Assembly: GCF_000264995.1 (NCBI RefSeq)
Contig: NW_006767441.1
Span: forward strand, 1,438,370 to 1,502,369
From: Punctularia strigosozonata HHB-11173 SS5
Taxonomy: Eukaryota; Basidiomycota; Agaricomycetes; Corticiales; Punctulariaceae
Direction: 5' to 3'
DNA: 64,000 nt
The stretch's first letter is position 1. Every line of letters starts with the position of its first letter. Of this stretch, positions 10,605-22,310 are shown piece after piece. The notes beneath the pieces were generated by a model, which saw only the letters and a list, made by a program, of their open reading frames with translations, did not search any database and was not told the origin of the DNA. The position numbers and the translations under genes are program-made.

Positions 10605-11193
10605 GTTGAAGTGGCAAGAACGTCGAAGACAGTGAGCAGAGAAATGAGAGAGGTCAATAACAGCAGCAGTGTCCGTCTTGAGTTCAAGATCGCCGATAGT
10701 GATGTTCACCAAGTAGAAAGTGAGAAAGAAATGAAGAGCGACGTTAGCAGTGCCGTGTCCGGTTAAAGACTAAGAGAAGCGAGGCCACCGAGGGGCCACG
10801 GGCAAGCAAGCAAGCAAATCCGCCAGGAAATAGAGTCTCCAGGTAGACGCCTGTCCACAAGCTTCAGGCCATCGGGGGCACTTGGGATATATACACCTCC
10901 CATTGTTCTGTAAAAGAACAATACGGATTCCTTGTTATTGTATCCTGAATGGCCACCAATGGAAGTTCCAGGCCATTTCGGTTATACGACGTGTCGGAAG
11001 CATCGCTGTGATGGTGATCATTTCCTTTGTTGAGCAGAACGCCGTCGCCGGTTGCGGGGCGCTGCCTATGTCGGGGTCGTCGGTCGAGAAAGGAAAGACG
11101 GAGTCGGGGTGGCGGTGCCAAAGATCGGACGTCACCTGATTCCGCTCATACTTTTTCGTCCCTACATCCGTCTCTGCTGAAGTTAATAACACT
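10605..11193. other. divergent intergenic/promoter region
   Basis: Lies between the start of the MARVEL-like gene (-) and NOP2 (+), so it should hold both promoters. The tetranucleotide AAGC is repeated near 10804 (gcaagcaagcaagcaaat). No gene recognised. Confidence 0.4.
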
Positions 11194-13603
11194 ATGGGGC
11201 GTCGTGCAAAGAACAAGCAACCCCCTCCACAGCCCTTGGATAAGCCACTAACTGACAAGGGAAAGGGAAAACGGAAGGCCGAGGTGGACGATGGCCGCAG
11301 GCCAGCCAAGAAGATGAAGAGTGCCGGACCTATTGCTCCTGCAGCGACATCGAAGGGCAAAGGGAAGGCCGCACCGAAAATCAAGTCACCAACCCAAGTG
11401 CCCTCTAAGAAACAGCATCAACAACAGCCGCCGGCCGATTCTGACGAACACGAGGAGGTGGAGGACGAGGATGAGGGCCCCAGCGGCAGCGACGGGTGGG
11501 AGGACATTGATGAAGATGTCGACATGGGTGCCGAGGCGCAGTACGTTTTTGTTTGTCTCGGATACTCTGTCATTTACTCATCAAGCGTAGAGCCCTTTTT
11601 GCAAATAGTGATGACGACGGATACCAAGGCTTCGAGGGGAACCTTGACGATCTCGAAGAGGAGTATGTCTCCGTGCAAATTTCTGTTTATGCACCTAATT
11701 CTTGCCTAGTGATGACTTGCTTCAGGGACCCGCTCAGGAGCTTGACCTAGGATCTGACGATGAGGATGACGAGGAGGTCGCTTTACCTTCCCGTGTCAAG
11801 AAATCCAAACAACACGCTCGACCAGCCAAAATCATACCAACGGCCTCCGACGCATCTTCAGATGACGAGGAGGAGGATGAAACCGGTCCCATCACCGCTG
11901 CAAACATGGAGGCACGAGCTCGCAGGCAAGAAGAGCGTGAAGCCAAGGAGGCTGCGGCCGACTTGGAAGAGATGCAACTTAATGACGCTGGAGCGGAAGA
12001 TCTGGATGTCAGTGGCGATGAGGAGGAGGAGGGCGAGAGCTTCCATCTGCCCACTGCAGAAGAGAGGGAGGAGGAGAAAAGGGTCGGCGGGCCGGACGTG
12101 CACACAGTGCAGCGGAGGATGCGGGAATGCGTGCGGGTGCTCGGTAACTTTGCGAAGCGAGGGGAGACGGGGAGAGCGCGGACGGAATACGTTGATCAGC
12201 TTGTGTCGGACATTGCAAGCTACTATGGCTACAATGATTTCCTTGCAGAGAAGCTGTTCTCCCTGTTCCCTGTCGCTGAGGTTTGTGCCTCCTTCTTGAT
12301 TTCCGCTACATCTGATGTCTAACGTCCTTATAGGCTATCGAGTTCTTCGAGGCGAACGAGGTTCCTCGCCCTGTTACGATACGGACAAATACTTTACGTA
12401 CTCGACGCCGAGATCTCGCTCAAGCGTTGATCAATCGAGGAGTCAACCTGGAGCCCATTGGCAAATGGACCAATGTGGGGTTGCAGGTATTCGAAAGCAG
12501 TGTCCCAATAGGTATGTGGCCATTTTCTGCGACTGATCGAACAACGTCTAAACGGTGTCATAGGTGCTACACCCGAGTACCTCGCGGGGCATTACATGCT
12601 CCAAGCTGCCTCCTCTTTCCTCCCCGTCATCGCCCTCTCTCCTCAGCCGAATGAGCGTGTGCTTGACATGGCCTCGGCACCCGGTGGCAAGACAACGCAC
12701 ATGGCTGCGCTCATGCAAAACACCGGCATCATCTTTGCGAACGACGCTACCAAGGCTCGTACAAAGAGTTTGACGGCAAACGTGCACCGTTTAGGCTGCA
12801 AGAACGTTATCGTGTGCTCGTACGATGGACGAGAGTTCCCGAAAGTCATCGGCGGGTTTGACCGCGTGTTGCTCGACGCGCCGTGCAGCGGTACTGGTGT
12901 CATCAGCAAGGATGCCAGTGTCAAAGTCAACAAGGTACGTCAATGCTGCGTATGCCGTTTATAGCCATTGTCTGATTTCCAGCATTGTTCTCAGTCCGAC
13001 CGCGACTTCGCCCTCCTATCCCACCTGCAAAAGCAGCTCATCCTCTGCGCGATCGATAGCGTGAGCCCTACCTCAGCGACGGGCGGCTACGTTGTCTACT
13101 CCACTTGCTCCGTCACAGTCGACGAGAACGAGGCCGTCGTTGACTACGCGCTCAAGAAGCGTCCGCATGTCAAGCTCGTCGACACCGGACTTGAGTTCGG
13201 TGTGCCGGGTTTCACCAAGTTCCGTGGAAAGCAGTTCCACGAAAGCGTGAAACTTACGCGGCGGTTTTATCCGCACGTGCACAACATGGATGGGTTCTAT
13301 GTCGCGAAGTTCAAGGTGGGAAAGCCGTCGAAGGCGAAGGGTGAGAAGGAGGAGGAGAGGGAGTTGAAAGGCATTGAGATGGACGAGGGAGAGCAGGAAG
13401 AGATTACCTTTGACCCGGAGGAGGATCAGCCGTATCTCCACGGTGGGTCTACTGCCTTTTCTTATGAAGGCACGTTGCTGAAGGATTGATAATCTGTATC
13501 AGAGGCAAAGCGCCAGCGTATGAAGGCAAAGGGTTTGCGCCCGCCGCCGAGAAATCGCGCAGCCCCTTCGACTGCGACACGAACAGTCACTGCGGCTGCA
13601 TGA
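11194..13603 (+). CDS. NOP2: NOP2/NSUN1 25S rRNA cytosine-C5 methyltransferase
   Basis: Exons 11194-11540, 11591-11662, 11710-12280, 12334-12511, 12564-12934, 12995-13442 and 13503-13603 give 695 aa. The first ~270 residues are a basic then very acidic nucleolar-type arm ([19 protein letters not shown]). Next comes the NOL1/NOP2/Sun region: [35 protein letters not shown], the SAM-binding loop [10 protein letters not shown], the catalytic DAPCSGTG (motif IV Cys) and [12 protein letters not shown] (motif VI Cys), then [19 protein letters not shown] short basic tail follows the last intron. Yeast Nop2 makes m5C2870 in 25S rRNA and is needed for 60S assembly in the nucleolus. Complete, with all key residues present. 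Confidence 0.96.
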
Positions 13604-13820
13604 ATGCTCTTGTAAACGAAATCAAAGAACTCCTGTGGTCCAGCGTGCGCACGCTAGGAACAGCCTTTGCTGTTGGTCACTCATTCATTGTAGAAAGGGA
13701 GCCTAGCACGACATGGTCCTACGTTGTCCTTGGAATATTGTGACATGATACATTCTATGACTTTTTTGGGACGAGGATGTCTATACATGGTTCATTAGCA
13801 TCACGATCGTTTTTCGCCTT

Positions 13821-14766
13821 CTAGTACGCCACGGCTTTCCTCTGTCGACGCGCAGTGAAAATACCTGCACATGAACCAAGCGTGGCAATCCACAAAGCGA
13901 TGGTTGCGCCCACCACCATCCAAACCTGATTCCAAGCACAGCAGGATTGGTCGGTCAGTCCATACGGTCGTCAACAAGACGTGGGCACCCACGGCGTTTC
14001 CCCAATTCTCAGTGAGGATCCCGTACGTATCGCTGTGGGTTCTATGACGAGTGCTAGCGACGAAGTAGATGTCTATGGCGAAGACCACGGTGGTGAGGAG
14101 CGTCGCGCCCAGGGTCGCGACGAACGAAGCGATGGGCAGGAAACGGACGAGGCGTCCGCGCCGGGTGACGCGGGTTGGGTTCCGTAGGGTGTGCCACATC
14201 AAGGCGGAGTGGACGAGTGCGAGGAAGATCAGGCCGCAAGCTGAACGAACGTCAGTGGTGCATGAGATGTATGACAGGAAGCGATCCATACCTATGGGAT
14301 GCATGACGAGCGACATGGTAATGGCGCCGCTGATCAAGTCACTATACTGATCTATATTACTAGATGAAATACTTCAGCGGTTGTTGAGGAAGCACGAAGG
14401 AGATCTCACAGAGCTCTCGTGATGCCCTCGTCAAAGTGATACCCAAGCTTGTGAGGAGAGCAATAGCCAGGTGTGGTGCTCTGGAACCAGACCACGCTTT
14501 CAACGAAAACACGGTCAACACATCGCAACTACTCTCAAGTTAGTGAATGTGGCGACTCACGCACTCTGAATGGGGGTAACACAGTATCCAAAGACACCAA
14601 AGTGCACCGTCCCATGTTCGTCGGTCCCGATCAAGTCCAGCTGAACATTTGAGGTGATGCTGAACAAGTAGATGCTGTGGATGATCGGTGCGGAGAGCGT
14701 TACGAGCAGCAGGAGCAAGAAGGCAGAAAATAGCAGGAATGGGGTCAGAGAGGCGACCAACAACAT
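13821..14766 (-). CDS. SUR7/PalI (Rim9) family membrane protein, copy 2
   Basis: Minus-strand exons begin MLLVASLTPFLLFSAFLLL, continue SAPIIHSIYLF and HFGVFGYCVT, then TPGYCSPHKLGYHFDE, GAITMSLVMHP, CGLIFLALVHS, FLPIASFVATLGATLLTT and NWGNA/VWMVVGATIALW, and end GIFTARRQRKAVAY at 13823-13821. An N-terminal helix, a Cys-containing ectodomain (FGYC...C..GY) and three C-terminal helices are the SUR7/PalI plan; PalI/Rim9 assists the ambient-pH sensor complex at the plasma membrane. All intron boundaries match those of the paralogue at 37472-38397, and the frame is intact, so both copies may be active. An ATG 42 nt upstream (14808) is possible but has no counterpart in the paralogue. Confidence 0.85.
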
Positions 14767-15425
14767 CTTCGGGTTGGATAACGGCGGCAAGAATGCTGGG
14801 GCAATCATAGAGCCCTGAGTCTAATACAAAGAGGAAGCACTCAGGCGGCTGCCCATTGTCGATCGAGAAGTAATACATATAGCGCTACCATTGGGATGCG
14901 CCCGTATGGGTTGCAGCGAGTTGAATGCGGCTCGCTGGTGCCTCGTTAACGTAACAAGCAGGTTTCCGGCCTGAGTGCGCCACACTCAAAGTTATTGCGC
15001 GGATGGCATTTCATGACGTCCGGGTAGCGAAAAGACTGGTGTGCGGAAGCTTCCTAAGGATAACGGCGGTCAGTTCGCACGCCAGACGTTGAAGTAAGTA
15101 TTATTGATCACACTCGTTTCACTTCTGTCCACTCTCGCTCAATTCTTGCCCGAACCCTGAGTGGCTTCGTAAATAGATAGCCATATACATGTTCGGCCAT
15201 GATTTGAAGGCTTGGTGCAATATTCACTCTGCCAGAGGGATGCCGATCAGAATCTATTAATAAGCCACTGTGTATCAACCTGCTCGCTTTGCGTGGACTG
15301 CTCCCCTCACACCAATAACGCAATATCTGGTATACGTCAAGACGATAGCCCTCCTATGGTGTGTACCCTGACGGGGGTTCACATCAGGTGAATGTTGCCA
15401 GAAGTGTTTTGTATAAGGTGGATGC
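14767..15425. other. intergenic upstream of PalI copy 2
   Basis: Promoter side of the PalI copy and left flank of the decayed segment that follows. No family-level match in any frame. Confidence 0.35.
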
Positions 15426-15915
15426 ATAGAACCTTACCGGGCCAGGGTGCAGCGTAAAGGCGGTCAGCAGAAGAGACGCTATCACGAATGTTCTTGTTGC
15501 AACGGGAGAGCAAGCAATTGAACTCGGTCCAAATAATGTTGCATAATGCAGTCGCCCGCTTCCTTAATCACTTTCACGTGTCCCAATCTTGCATATCTCG
15601 CCATGCGCTTCTCGTTATTCCATCCTACAAACATACCAAACTCGCGAGCGATATGTGCACCATAAACTGTCTTATTGATGCATTGTTCAATTCGGCAAGG
15701 CTCGATTGTCTCACCGCTCGTTTGTAGTCTCTCACGGCACAGGACAGGAGCAATATGATGATCTTGCATCGCTTGTTGTCCCAGGTGTACTTTCAAAGAC
15801 CTACCTTCACGTATCCCGAATATGTGAGGTGGGTGCTTCCGGCGACAGCAATCCGCCATGGCCCAACTCGCAGCAATTCCTGACCCTGTTAGTGCCGAGA
15901 ACCGTCGAGCTCAAG
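15426..15915 (+). pseudogene. decayed copy of the short-ORF/F-box segment at 52.7-54.8 kb
   Basis: The left part (about 15426-15740) aligns at DNA level with the minus strand of 54.5-54.7 kb; both carry agacgctatcacgaat followed by a (V/A)ATGE frame and a (V/A)RFL..HF peptide. The right part (about 15755-15911) matches the F-box-like gene at 53.1-53.25 kb: TYLHVSRICEV, SGDSN and QQFLTLLVPR against TYLHVSRVCDV, SGDSD and QQFLTLLVPR. Order and relative orientation are the same as in the source, but more than 1 kb between the two parts is missing and the frame is broken. It abuts the formamidase pseudogene, which faces it. A host-gene duplicate, not a viral element. Confidence 0.6.
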
Positions 15916-15954
15916 CCATGGTTATAACGTCCTCCGCTTTATGCGTGCTCGACC

Positions 15955-16454
15955 GGCGTGACGCCGGACGGATTGCGCACGATGCAGGACAGCATGTGTG
16001 CCGAGTACGAGTGTCCGACTCATCGGACAAGCCCGGACGGGTCATACGCCTTTGTCTCGTCAGGGCTGGGTCCTGCGTAAGTGTGGACGAAATTCAAGAA
16101 GGCGAGGATGGCCTCGGCGTGCGCAGGGTGCAACCTGTGCGCTCCGCGAGGGGGCTCAAGCGAGACCAGCATGGTGGGATTTGTCCTCGCTGCGTAGATT
16201 CAATAAAGGTGCCACTGCGAGAGCTCTGCGTTGGATCCAGCCCGAGACATGAGCCAGCGTGGTCTTGGCAACCGCAGCACATACTCAACTGGACAAGGTG
16301 CCGCACTCCACTAATACAGCCCTCTGCCAAGTCAGCTGCAATTCAAGAAGAAGCAGCAAACGTGCCTCCTCGAGGTCCGACCGGTGCGCCGAGTCGGCAG
16401 CACTACCGATGGGCTCGACATATGCAATATCCTTGTGTGCTCGTGCAGCTCCAT
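15955..16454 (-). pseudogene. kynurenine formamidase (BNA7-like) pseudogene
   Basis: Read on the minus strand it begins with the same start as the intact gene at 38783 (MELHEHKDIAY), then degenerates. The HGG oxyanion segment is missing. The part equivalent to the start of the intact gene's second exon survives in fragments (gcgaggacaaatcccaccatgc). The stretch TLRTPRPSSPS is missing the intact gene's central VPNYRLTPNEPTPDTALL segment. HTYAGPSPDETKAYDPS survives, but the nucleophile region reads VRSG-stop instead of LIGHSCSA. It ends about 130 residues before the intact C-terminus. Deletions and stops make it non-functional; identity of the surviving pieces is about 80-85% by eye. It lies about 1 kb from the kynureninase 3' end with PMP3 between. 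Confidence 0.85.
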
Positions 16455-16775
16455 GGCGAGGGAGATTATAGCGAATGACGTTGCCGCAGAAGAGTGCGGG
16501 AGGGAGTAATAGCGATAAGTATGACATGGTAGCCGAAGCCGGTGTCTGTAGACTGAGTACCTGTGTACCGGAGCCTAAGGCGGTGAGTCTGAGGTACGAG
16601 GGCGTAACGTAAGGCAACTGGCTGACCCGAGTGACATAGAATGACGTCAGCATACCGAGGCACACGCCGTTTATAAGACGTGGGCGCCGCCACAACGCGG
16701 TTTCATTCCCCCCGTACCCGAATTCCCCTGACCCAAGACACCCCCCCCAAATCCACCAAACACCACTTTGAAGCA
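16455..16775. promoter_or_regulatory. PMP3 upstream region
   Basis: 321 bp upstream of PMP3. It contains a pyrimidine-rich stretch with a run of C (16740-16748) just before the ATG and no open frame of note. Promoter role inferred from position only. Confidence 0.4.
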
Positions 16776-17156
16776 ATGGCGTTCACCGGCTCCGACATTT
16801 GCAAGGTATGTTTTCCCTTGGTCGTGCTATGTTTGTGACCGGTGGTTTGATTTCTCTCCTCGGTAGATCATGTGAGTAGTTCTTCCTATCATTGCCCGCC
16901 CGCCCATATGTCCTGACTTGGCGTACGACCTATGACAGTTTCGCCATCATTCTCCCGCCCGTCGGTGTCTTCCTCGAGCGCGGCCTCGGTGCCGACTTCG
17001 TACGTTGCCCATCCCGTTCTCCGCGTTCGCCCGAGAACTGAGCACGCTGACCTCGTGTGTGCCTTGCTCTTCCCGTAGCTCATCAACATCCTCTTGACCA
17101 TCTTGGGCTACATCCCCGGCATCATTCACGCGCTCTATATCATCCTGAAATACTGA
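16776..17156 (+). CDS. PMP3: Pmp3-type plasma-membrane proteolipid
   Basis: Exons 16776-16805, 16867-16871, 16939-16999 and 17079-17156 give 57 aa: MAFTGSDICK, then IIFAIILPPVGVFLERG, LGADF and LINILLTILGYIPGIIHALY, ending IILKY. This is the complete UPF0057/Pmp3 family protein, two TM helices long. It affects membrane potential and salt tolerance in yeast and is stress-induced in many fungi and plants. Exon 2 is only 5 nt (ATCAT); both flanking introns have good GT and AG ends, and without the micro-exon the conserved IIFAIILPP cannot be made in frame. Confidence 0.95.
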
Positions 17157-17482
17157 AGATCCCATCACTTGCGGATATTCAGCACGCAAGAGCTCGTCAG
17201 GGACGAATGGAGGATGCGCAGGCTTGATTGATTGAGGGGCCTGTTTGGAAGCATGACGACACACGCACGATACCCGGATACTAGTACCATCATCTCCGCC
17301 GAATAGCTGTCCAGTTCGTTGCTGCGATGTATTCTTATCCTAGTTTTGATTGTAATGCCAGCCCTTCGGACTGCATGATTGCCCGTGAAAGTTGAAACAA
17401 GCATTCGAGCGTTGTGGACCTGACCGCGGTTGATCAACTATTGTTGTTACATTCTGCAAGCAGGGTCCGCTATTACTGTGGG
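17157..17482. other. convergent 3' intergenic region
   Basis: Lies between the stop codons of PMP3 (+) and kynureninase (-). It should carry both 3' UTRs. Nothing else recognised. Confidence 0.5.
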
Positions 17483-19786
17483 TCAAGCAATGCCCTGCAA
17501 CGTCTGCTCCAAAACCTCCACCGTCCTGCGAACCTCGTCCTCCGTATTGTACAGAGGCGTGGGTGCCAATCTGATCACGTCAGGCCTCCGTTCGTCGCCA
17601 ATCACACCACGCGCCTTCAGTCCATCGTGCACCTTCTGCATCACGCCGGACGCGGGCGGCAGGAACAAGAGCGAGAGCTGCGCCCCGCGAGACGACGGAT
17701 CGGAAGGCGTGATGATAGTGAAAGACGGTCGGGCAGAGGCTGGCTCACTTAGAGGAGGCGTGGCCGAAGACGCCGATGACGACGGGACGAGAGCCGGATA
17801 TCGAGCAGCCGCCTCTTCGGGCGGGACAAAGTATTTGCTCGATTTCAGTCCGTCTTCGAGGAGCTTGGTCAGGCGAACGCTCCGTTCCCGGAGAACCGAG
17901 ATGCCACCCGCGTCGTGGAACACCTGGGAGCATATAAGGGCGATGAGATAGGGAAGGGCAAGGACGGAGGGACACTTCGATGACGACGACTTCGACCTAC
18001 CTGAAGTGATCCGAGGAGCGACACCGTCGCCAAGACCGAGGGGTTCGACTGCTGGAACCCCTGCGCGCCGGCTATGGGCGAGAAGACGGGTGGCATCTGG
18101 AAGCGAGTCGACGGCTCGTGACCCCACCACCCGGCAAAGCTGGGGTTAACGACAAAAAGCGTGTTGGTTATCCCCGTATATTGAGGCGCACACGCACAAA
18201 AGAAGGGCGGCTAAAACTCACTTGGTAACCTTATCGTTCCATCGACTATGCATGTATATGCCCGCGATACCTCCCGGGCCCGAATTGAGGTATTTGTAAG
18301 AACACCAGACGGCGAAGTCGGCACCCCAGTCGTGGAGGCTCATGGGCACGTTGCCGATAGCATGTGCCAGGTCCCAGCCGACGATGCATCCCTATCGCAT
18401 CGACACTCAATCGTCAGCTATCAGCGACACCAGTGAAGAGAAGGATGGGCGAAAACTCCAGCGGAAGAAAAGGCTGATGGATAGGGAGAGAGGGTGACCC
18501 CGACCTTTTCGCGCCCCTTCTTCGTGACCGATTCCATCGGGAACCATTGGCCGGTGTAATACTGGACGCCGCTGAACAGGACCAACGCGATCCTGTCCCC
18601 CTCGCGTTCGAGGACGTCGAGTATATCGGCCTCGCGGAGGGTGAATTCGCCAGCGCGCGGGTATAGCTGGAGGACGGCATCCGCTGGGTCAAGACCGTGC
18701 AAGGCGGCTTGGGAGGCGAACGCATACTAGAAAGGGGGGCCGACAGGGAGATCAGCGCTCGGCGACGTATTCAGGACGGGCACGGATGGGGGGACGGAAT
18801 TGCGATCACGGAAAAGGCGTTATTGCGGGGAAATTAGGATTTCTTCTATGGTCCAAGCGCGCGGCGCTCCATCGGAGGGGGGTGACAATGGGAAATATCG
18901 GACGATGAAAATCATGGAAGCTTGGGAAACGGCGAAATGAAGCGATGCTGTCGCCCATGCTCGCGGAAATTGCGCATATGGAAGGGTATAGTGAGACAGA
19001 AGATATGTCGCGATTGTGATCAGAATTGCAGATCGTTGACGATAGAACGGCATAAAAGAGCACGGGGATCGGTAAAAGAGGAATGTATGTCCAAATTCGC
19101 GATAAGGACAGGGAATGATATGCGACGCAAATAACGTACTTGATCGGAAGGGAATGCATGAGCCTCGCAGAGAATCTTGTAGCGGTCAGCCGTGGGTTTA
19201 TAGAACGTATTCATCATGAGGTGCAAGTTCGCCGTCAGGGTCCCCATGCAGGCTACCTCGCTCGCATCGGCGCCTAGAACAAAATCGTCATGAACCTTAA
19301 TTGGCACCATCCTCGGATAGATGCCAGCCACGTACCCACGAGATCGGCAAGAAAAGGGTGGACGGTGTCCGCGATGTTCATCCATTCACGCCCGTGCGGG
19401 TGGTCGAAGTGGCCTTCGACTGCACTATCGGATACGAGAACGGGGAGTTCGCATTCGTCATCTCATCGTCGACGGGGGCGGAAGGGGCGGTTTGTTCATG
19501 ACACGGACCGTGTGCCCCATACTGCGAATTCTTCCTTGACTAACTCCTCGGAACGTTTGGGCAGAGCGCCGAGGGAATTTCCGCACATATAGACACAGGT
19601 GTCATGGGCTGCACATGGAAGTCAAATCACTCTCGTAAACGGCCTGGGGACGATAACAGCATCAATAAACGACACACCGACTTCCCGAGCGAGCGAAGTC
19701 GCGCCGATGTCCTTGTTCGTTGGAATCCTGAATTCATCACGCGCTGGTAAGCTCAGGCGCCTCGTTGGCTGGCTCGGAACCGCCAT
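17483..19786 (-). CDS. BNA5: kynureninase
   Basis: Exons 19786-19678, 19608-19509, 19424-19336, 19273-19140, 18726-18505, 18391-18222, 18139-18001 and 17923-17483 give 467 aa. Seen in order: [85 protein letters not shown], the PLP-lysine region [13 protein letters not shown], and [12 protein letters not shown]. The enzyme is PLP-dependent and cleaves 3-hydroxykynurenine to 3-hydroxyanthranilate plus alanine in the de novo NAD+ pathway; it is cytosolic. Intron 4 (19139-18727) is 413 bp, about eight times the local norm, with no coding match inside. The gene shares a 215-bp divergent promoter with kynurenine 3-monooxygenase, the enzyme acting just before it. Confidence 0.95.
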
Positions 19787-20001
19787 GTGTCGCCGGCGTG
19801 GGTGCAAGTTGGCCGCTGGGGCTGAGAGAGAAGAAGGCAGGGGCGATAATTGCAAGGTTTAACGTTGCGCGATCGCACGGTCACTTGCCGCGCTCGCTTA
19901 CCGACCGACCCTGGACGCCATTTCCCCAGGGGCCGGCAATCGCCTCGTTCCCCGGACCTGATTACCTCATTGGGCTTGGCCAGCTTTGACTCGCGTCCCA
20001 A
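19787..20001. promoter_or_regulatory. shared divergent promoter of BNA5 and BNA4
   Basis: Only 215 bp separate the two ATGs, so both promoters must lie here or overlap the 5' ends. It contains a GATA-type GATAA (19844-19848) and a palindromic tgcgcgatcgca near 19866. Co-regulation is inferred from the spacing and the shared pathway; no factor-binding evidence exists in sequence alone. Confidence 0.55.
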
Positions 20002-22310
20002 ATGGCCGACAACTTGAACATGAAGCGCAAGGCGGTCGTCGTCGGCGCAGGTCCAGTCGGATGTCTGACCGCCGCTGGCCTTGCCAAGCTCGGATGGAGC
20101 GTCGATATCTACGAGGCGCGGCCCGGTGAGTGCGCTTAATGCCACCTTCTCTACACACGAACCTCATGTCATTTCTCCGGAAACAACGTCGCCATCTATG
20201 CACCTTCAAACGCTGTTTCAGACATCCGATTGCCGTCCTCGAAAGCGGCGGCCCAGCAGCGATCTATCAACCTCGCGATTTCGTCGCGGGGCATCGCCGC
20301 GTTGCGCACCGTGCTCGATGAGGCCGCCACCGCTCGTTTTCTAGAGACGGTGATCCCCATGCGCGGTAGGATGATCCATCACACGGACGGGACGCAGGAA
20401 AGCCAAGCATATGACAGACACGGCCAGGTAAAAGCAACCTTCTAATTCATTTTATCCGAACGTATCGAAGTCCCCCGCAACAAGCCGGCTCAACCGCCTG
20501 GGAACCGCTTCAGGTCACACAGGCCCGGCGCGCACCCGCAGAGGCACAGTTCTCCATTTGCCCTCCGAGTTTCTATTTTACTGCTACACACGCGCGTGCC
20601 GGCGAACGAAGACAGATGTTGACGGGATTTCCCCCCGCAGTGCATCAACTCGATCGACCGTGCTCTTCTCAATGAATCGATTCTCAACGAGACCCTGGGC
20701 GTGGCGAACGTGCGGGCGTTCTTTAGGCATAAAGTGGCCTCGATAGACTTCGAAGAACGGTCGATGGTCGTCACGAACGCGGAAGATGGCCAGGATCGCA
20801 AAATCTGGTTCGGCCTTTGTATTGGTGCGGACGGGAGCTATTCTGTCGTGAGACGGCAAATGATGAGAGTCGTCCGGTAAGCAAGGCGCGAACCGCGGCG
20901 TTTTATTTTCCCTTCTCTCGTTTCAAGGTTGTGACGGCTTGATGCGAATGTCTCACATATGTATTATTTTTGTTGGGCTATACCCGCAGGATGAACTTCC
21001 AGCAAGAATATATTCCGCACGAGTACGTCGAACTCAAGATGCCGCCTGGGCGACATGCGGACGGAACACCTGCCTTCCTCCTGGACCCCAATCACCTGCA
21101 CATATGGCCGCGGCATTCCTTTATGCTGATCGCTCTTCCAAACAAGGTAAGATGACCATTCCGTTAGGCTTGTGGCACGCGCCGGTCCGTAATCAATTTG
21201 TCAATGCAATCAGCTAGTCTCCTCATGTCGTCCGCCCAACTGATCACATTTCCAGGATCATACCTTCACTTGCACGCTATTCGCGCCGACAACCGAATTC
21301 AATTATCTAACGTCCATCTCTCGGTCCGATAAACTAGCCTGGTTCAATAGATACTTCCCGGACGCAGTCCCGCTCATCGGTCAAGAGCAATTACTCGACG
21401 ACCTCGAGAGGCACCCGCGCAGCCCCCTGATATCTATCAAGGTGCGGATAGACCTGCTGCGTCGGAACCCTTCTTGTCATGCGTCACTCGTGCGATCGCC
21501 GCGAATCTCCGCCGTTTCTTATTATAATCGATCCTGCCTGAGTTTTCCGCTTAGCTCACCTGCTGATGCACCCCCTCTCGCAGGCTAACCCGTATCACTA
21601 CAAGGACCGAGCCATAGTTCTGGGCGATGCTGCGCATTCGATGGTTCCATTTTACGGCCAGGGGTTAAATTGCGGATTGGAGGACGTTCGCGTGTTGTAT
21701 AATCTCCTACGAACGAAGACGAACACGCGCGAACTACAGCAGGACTCCGACCATTCTCAGCTCCGCGAAGGCGGTCCGGCGCCACGGACGGGATCGTCTT
21801 CTGATGTAGATCCGGTACTGGCGTCCGTCCTGGAGGAATATTCGAAAACCCGTCACGAAGATTTGGTGGCGATCTGCGATCTCGCCATGGACAACTAGTA
21901 CGTGACGCAGGGAGAGCGTTGGTCTACCCGGGGAATCGCTGCTGAGTCCGGTTCGCAGCGTCGAGATGCGGCACTCGGTGACGACGCTGGGGTACCAGTT
22001 CCGGAAAAGGCTAGACAACTTCCTATCCGCCGTCAGCTCCGACACACCCTCATTCATCGTCGCTTCTCCGGATAAGGCTTATTCGCCGCAACTCGAAACG
22101 CTGTCCTTCACGCCACATCCTCGCGGTTGGCTACCGCTCTACACCATGGTCACCTTCCGACCCGACATCAGCTACGCGACGGCCAAGAAGAAAGCGGAAA
22201 CGCAGGGCAAGCTGCTCTCTTTCGCCGGCTCGGCGTTGACCTTAGGCGGCGCGATGGCCCTTGTGGCGGGGGCAATATCGGTTGGGAAATACCTGAGGTG
22301 CGCGAGCTGA
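20002..22310 (+). CDS. BNA4: kynurenine 3-monooxygenase
   Basis: Exons 20002-20125, 20222-20427, 20641-20876, 20990-21146, 21256-21441, 21584-21897 and 21959-22310 give 524 aa. The FAD dinucleotide-binding motif is [37 protein letters not shown], the DG-type [26 protein letters not shown] and the second FAD motif [16 protein letters not shown] follow. The C-terminus has a hydrophobic segment ([18 protein letters not shown]), the expected mitochondrial outer-membrane anchor. It hydroxylates kynurenine to 3-hydroxykynurenine with NADPH and O2. A Ser/Thr/Asp-rich insertion of about 35 residues follows LLRTKTN. The product feeds the divergent neighbour, kynureninase. Confidence 0.96.

Noticed and set aside
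10864-11121. Minus-strand frame upstream of NOP2
   Set aside because: Overlaps the divergent promoter and has no family features.
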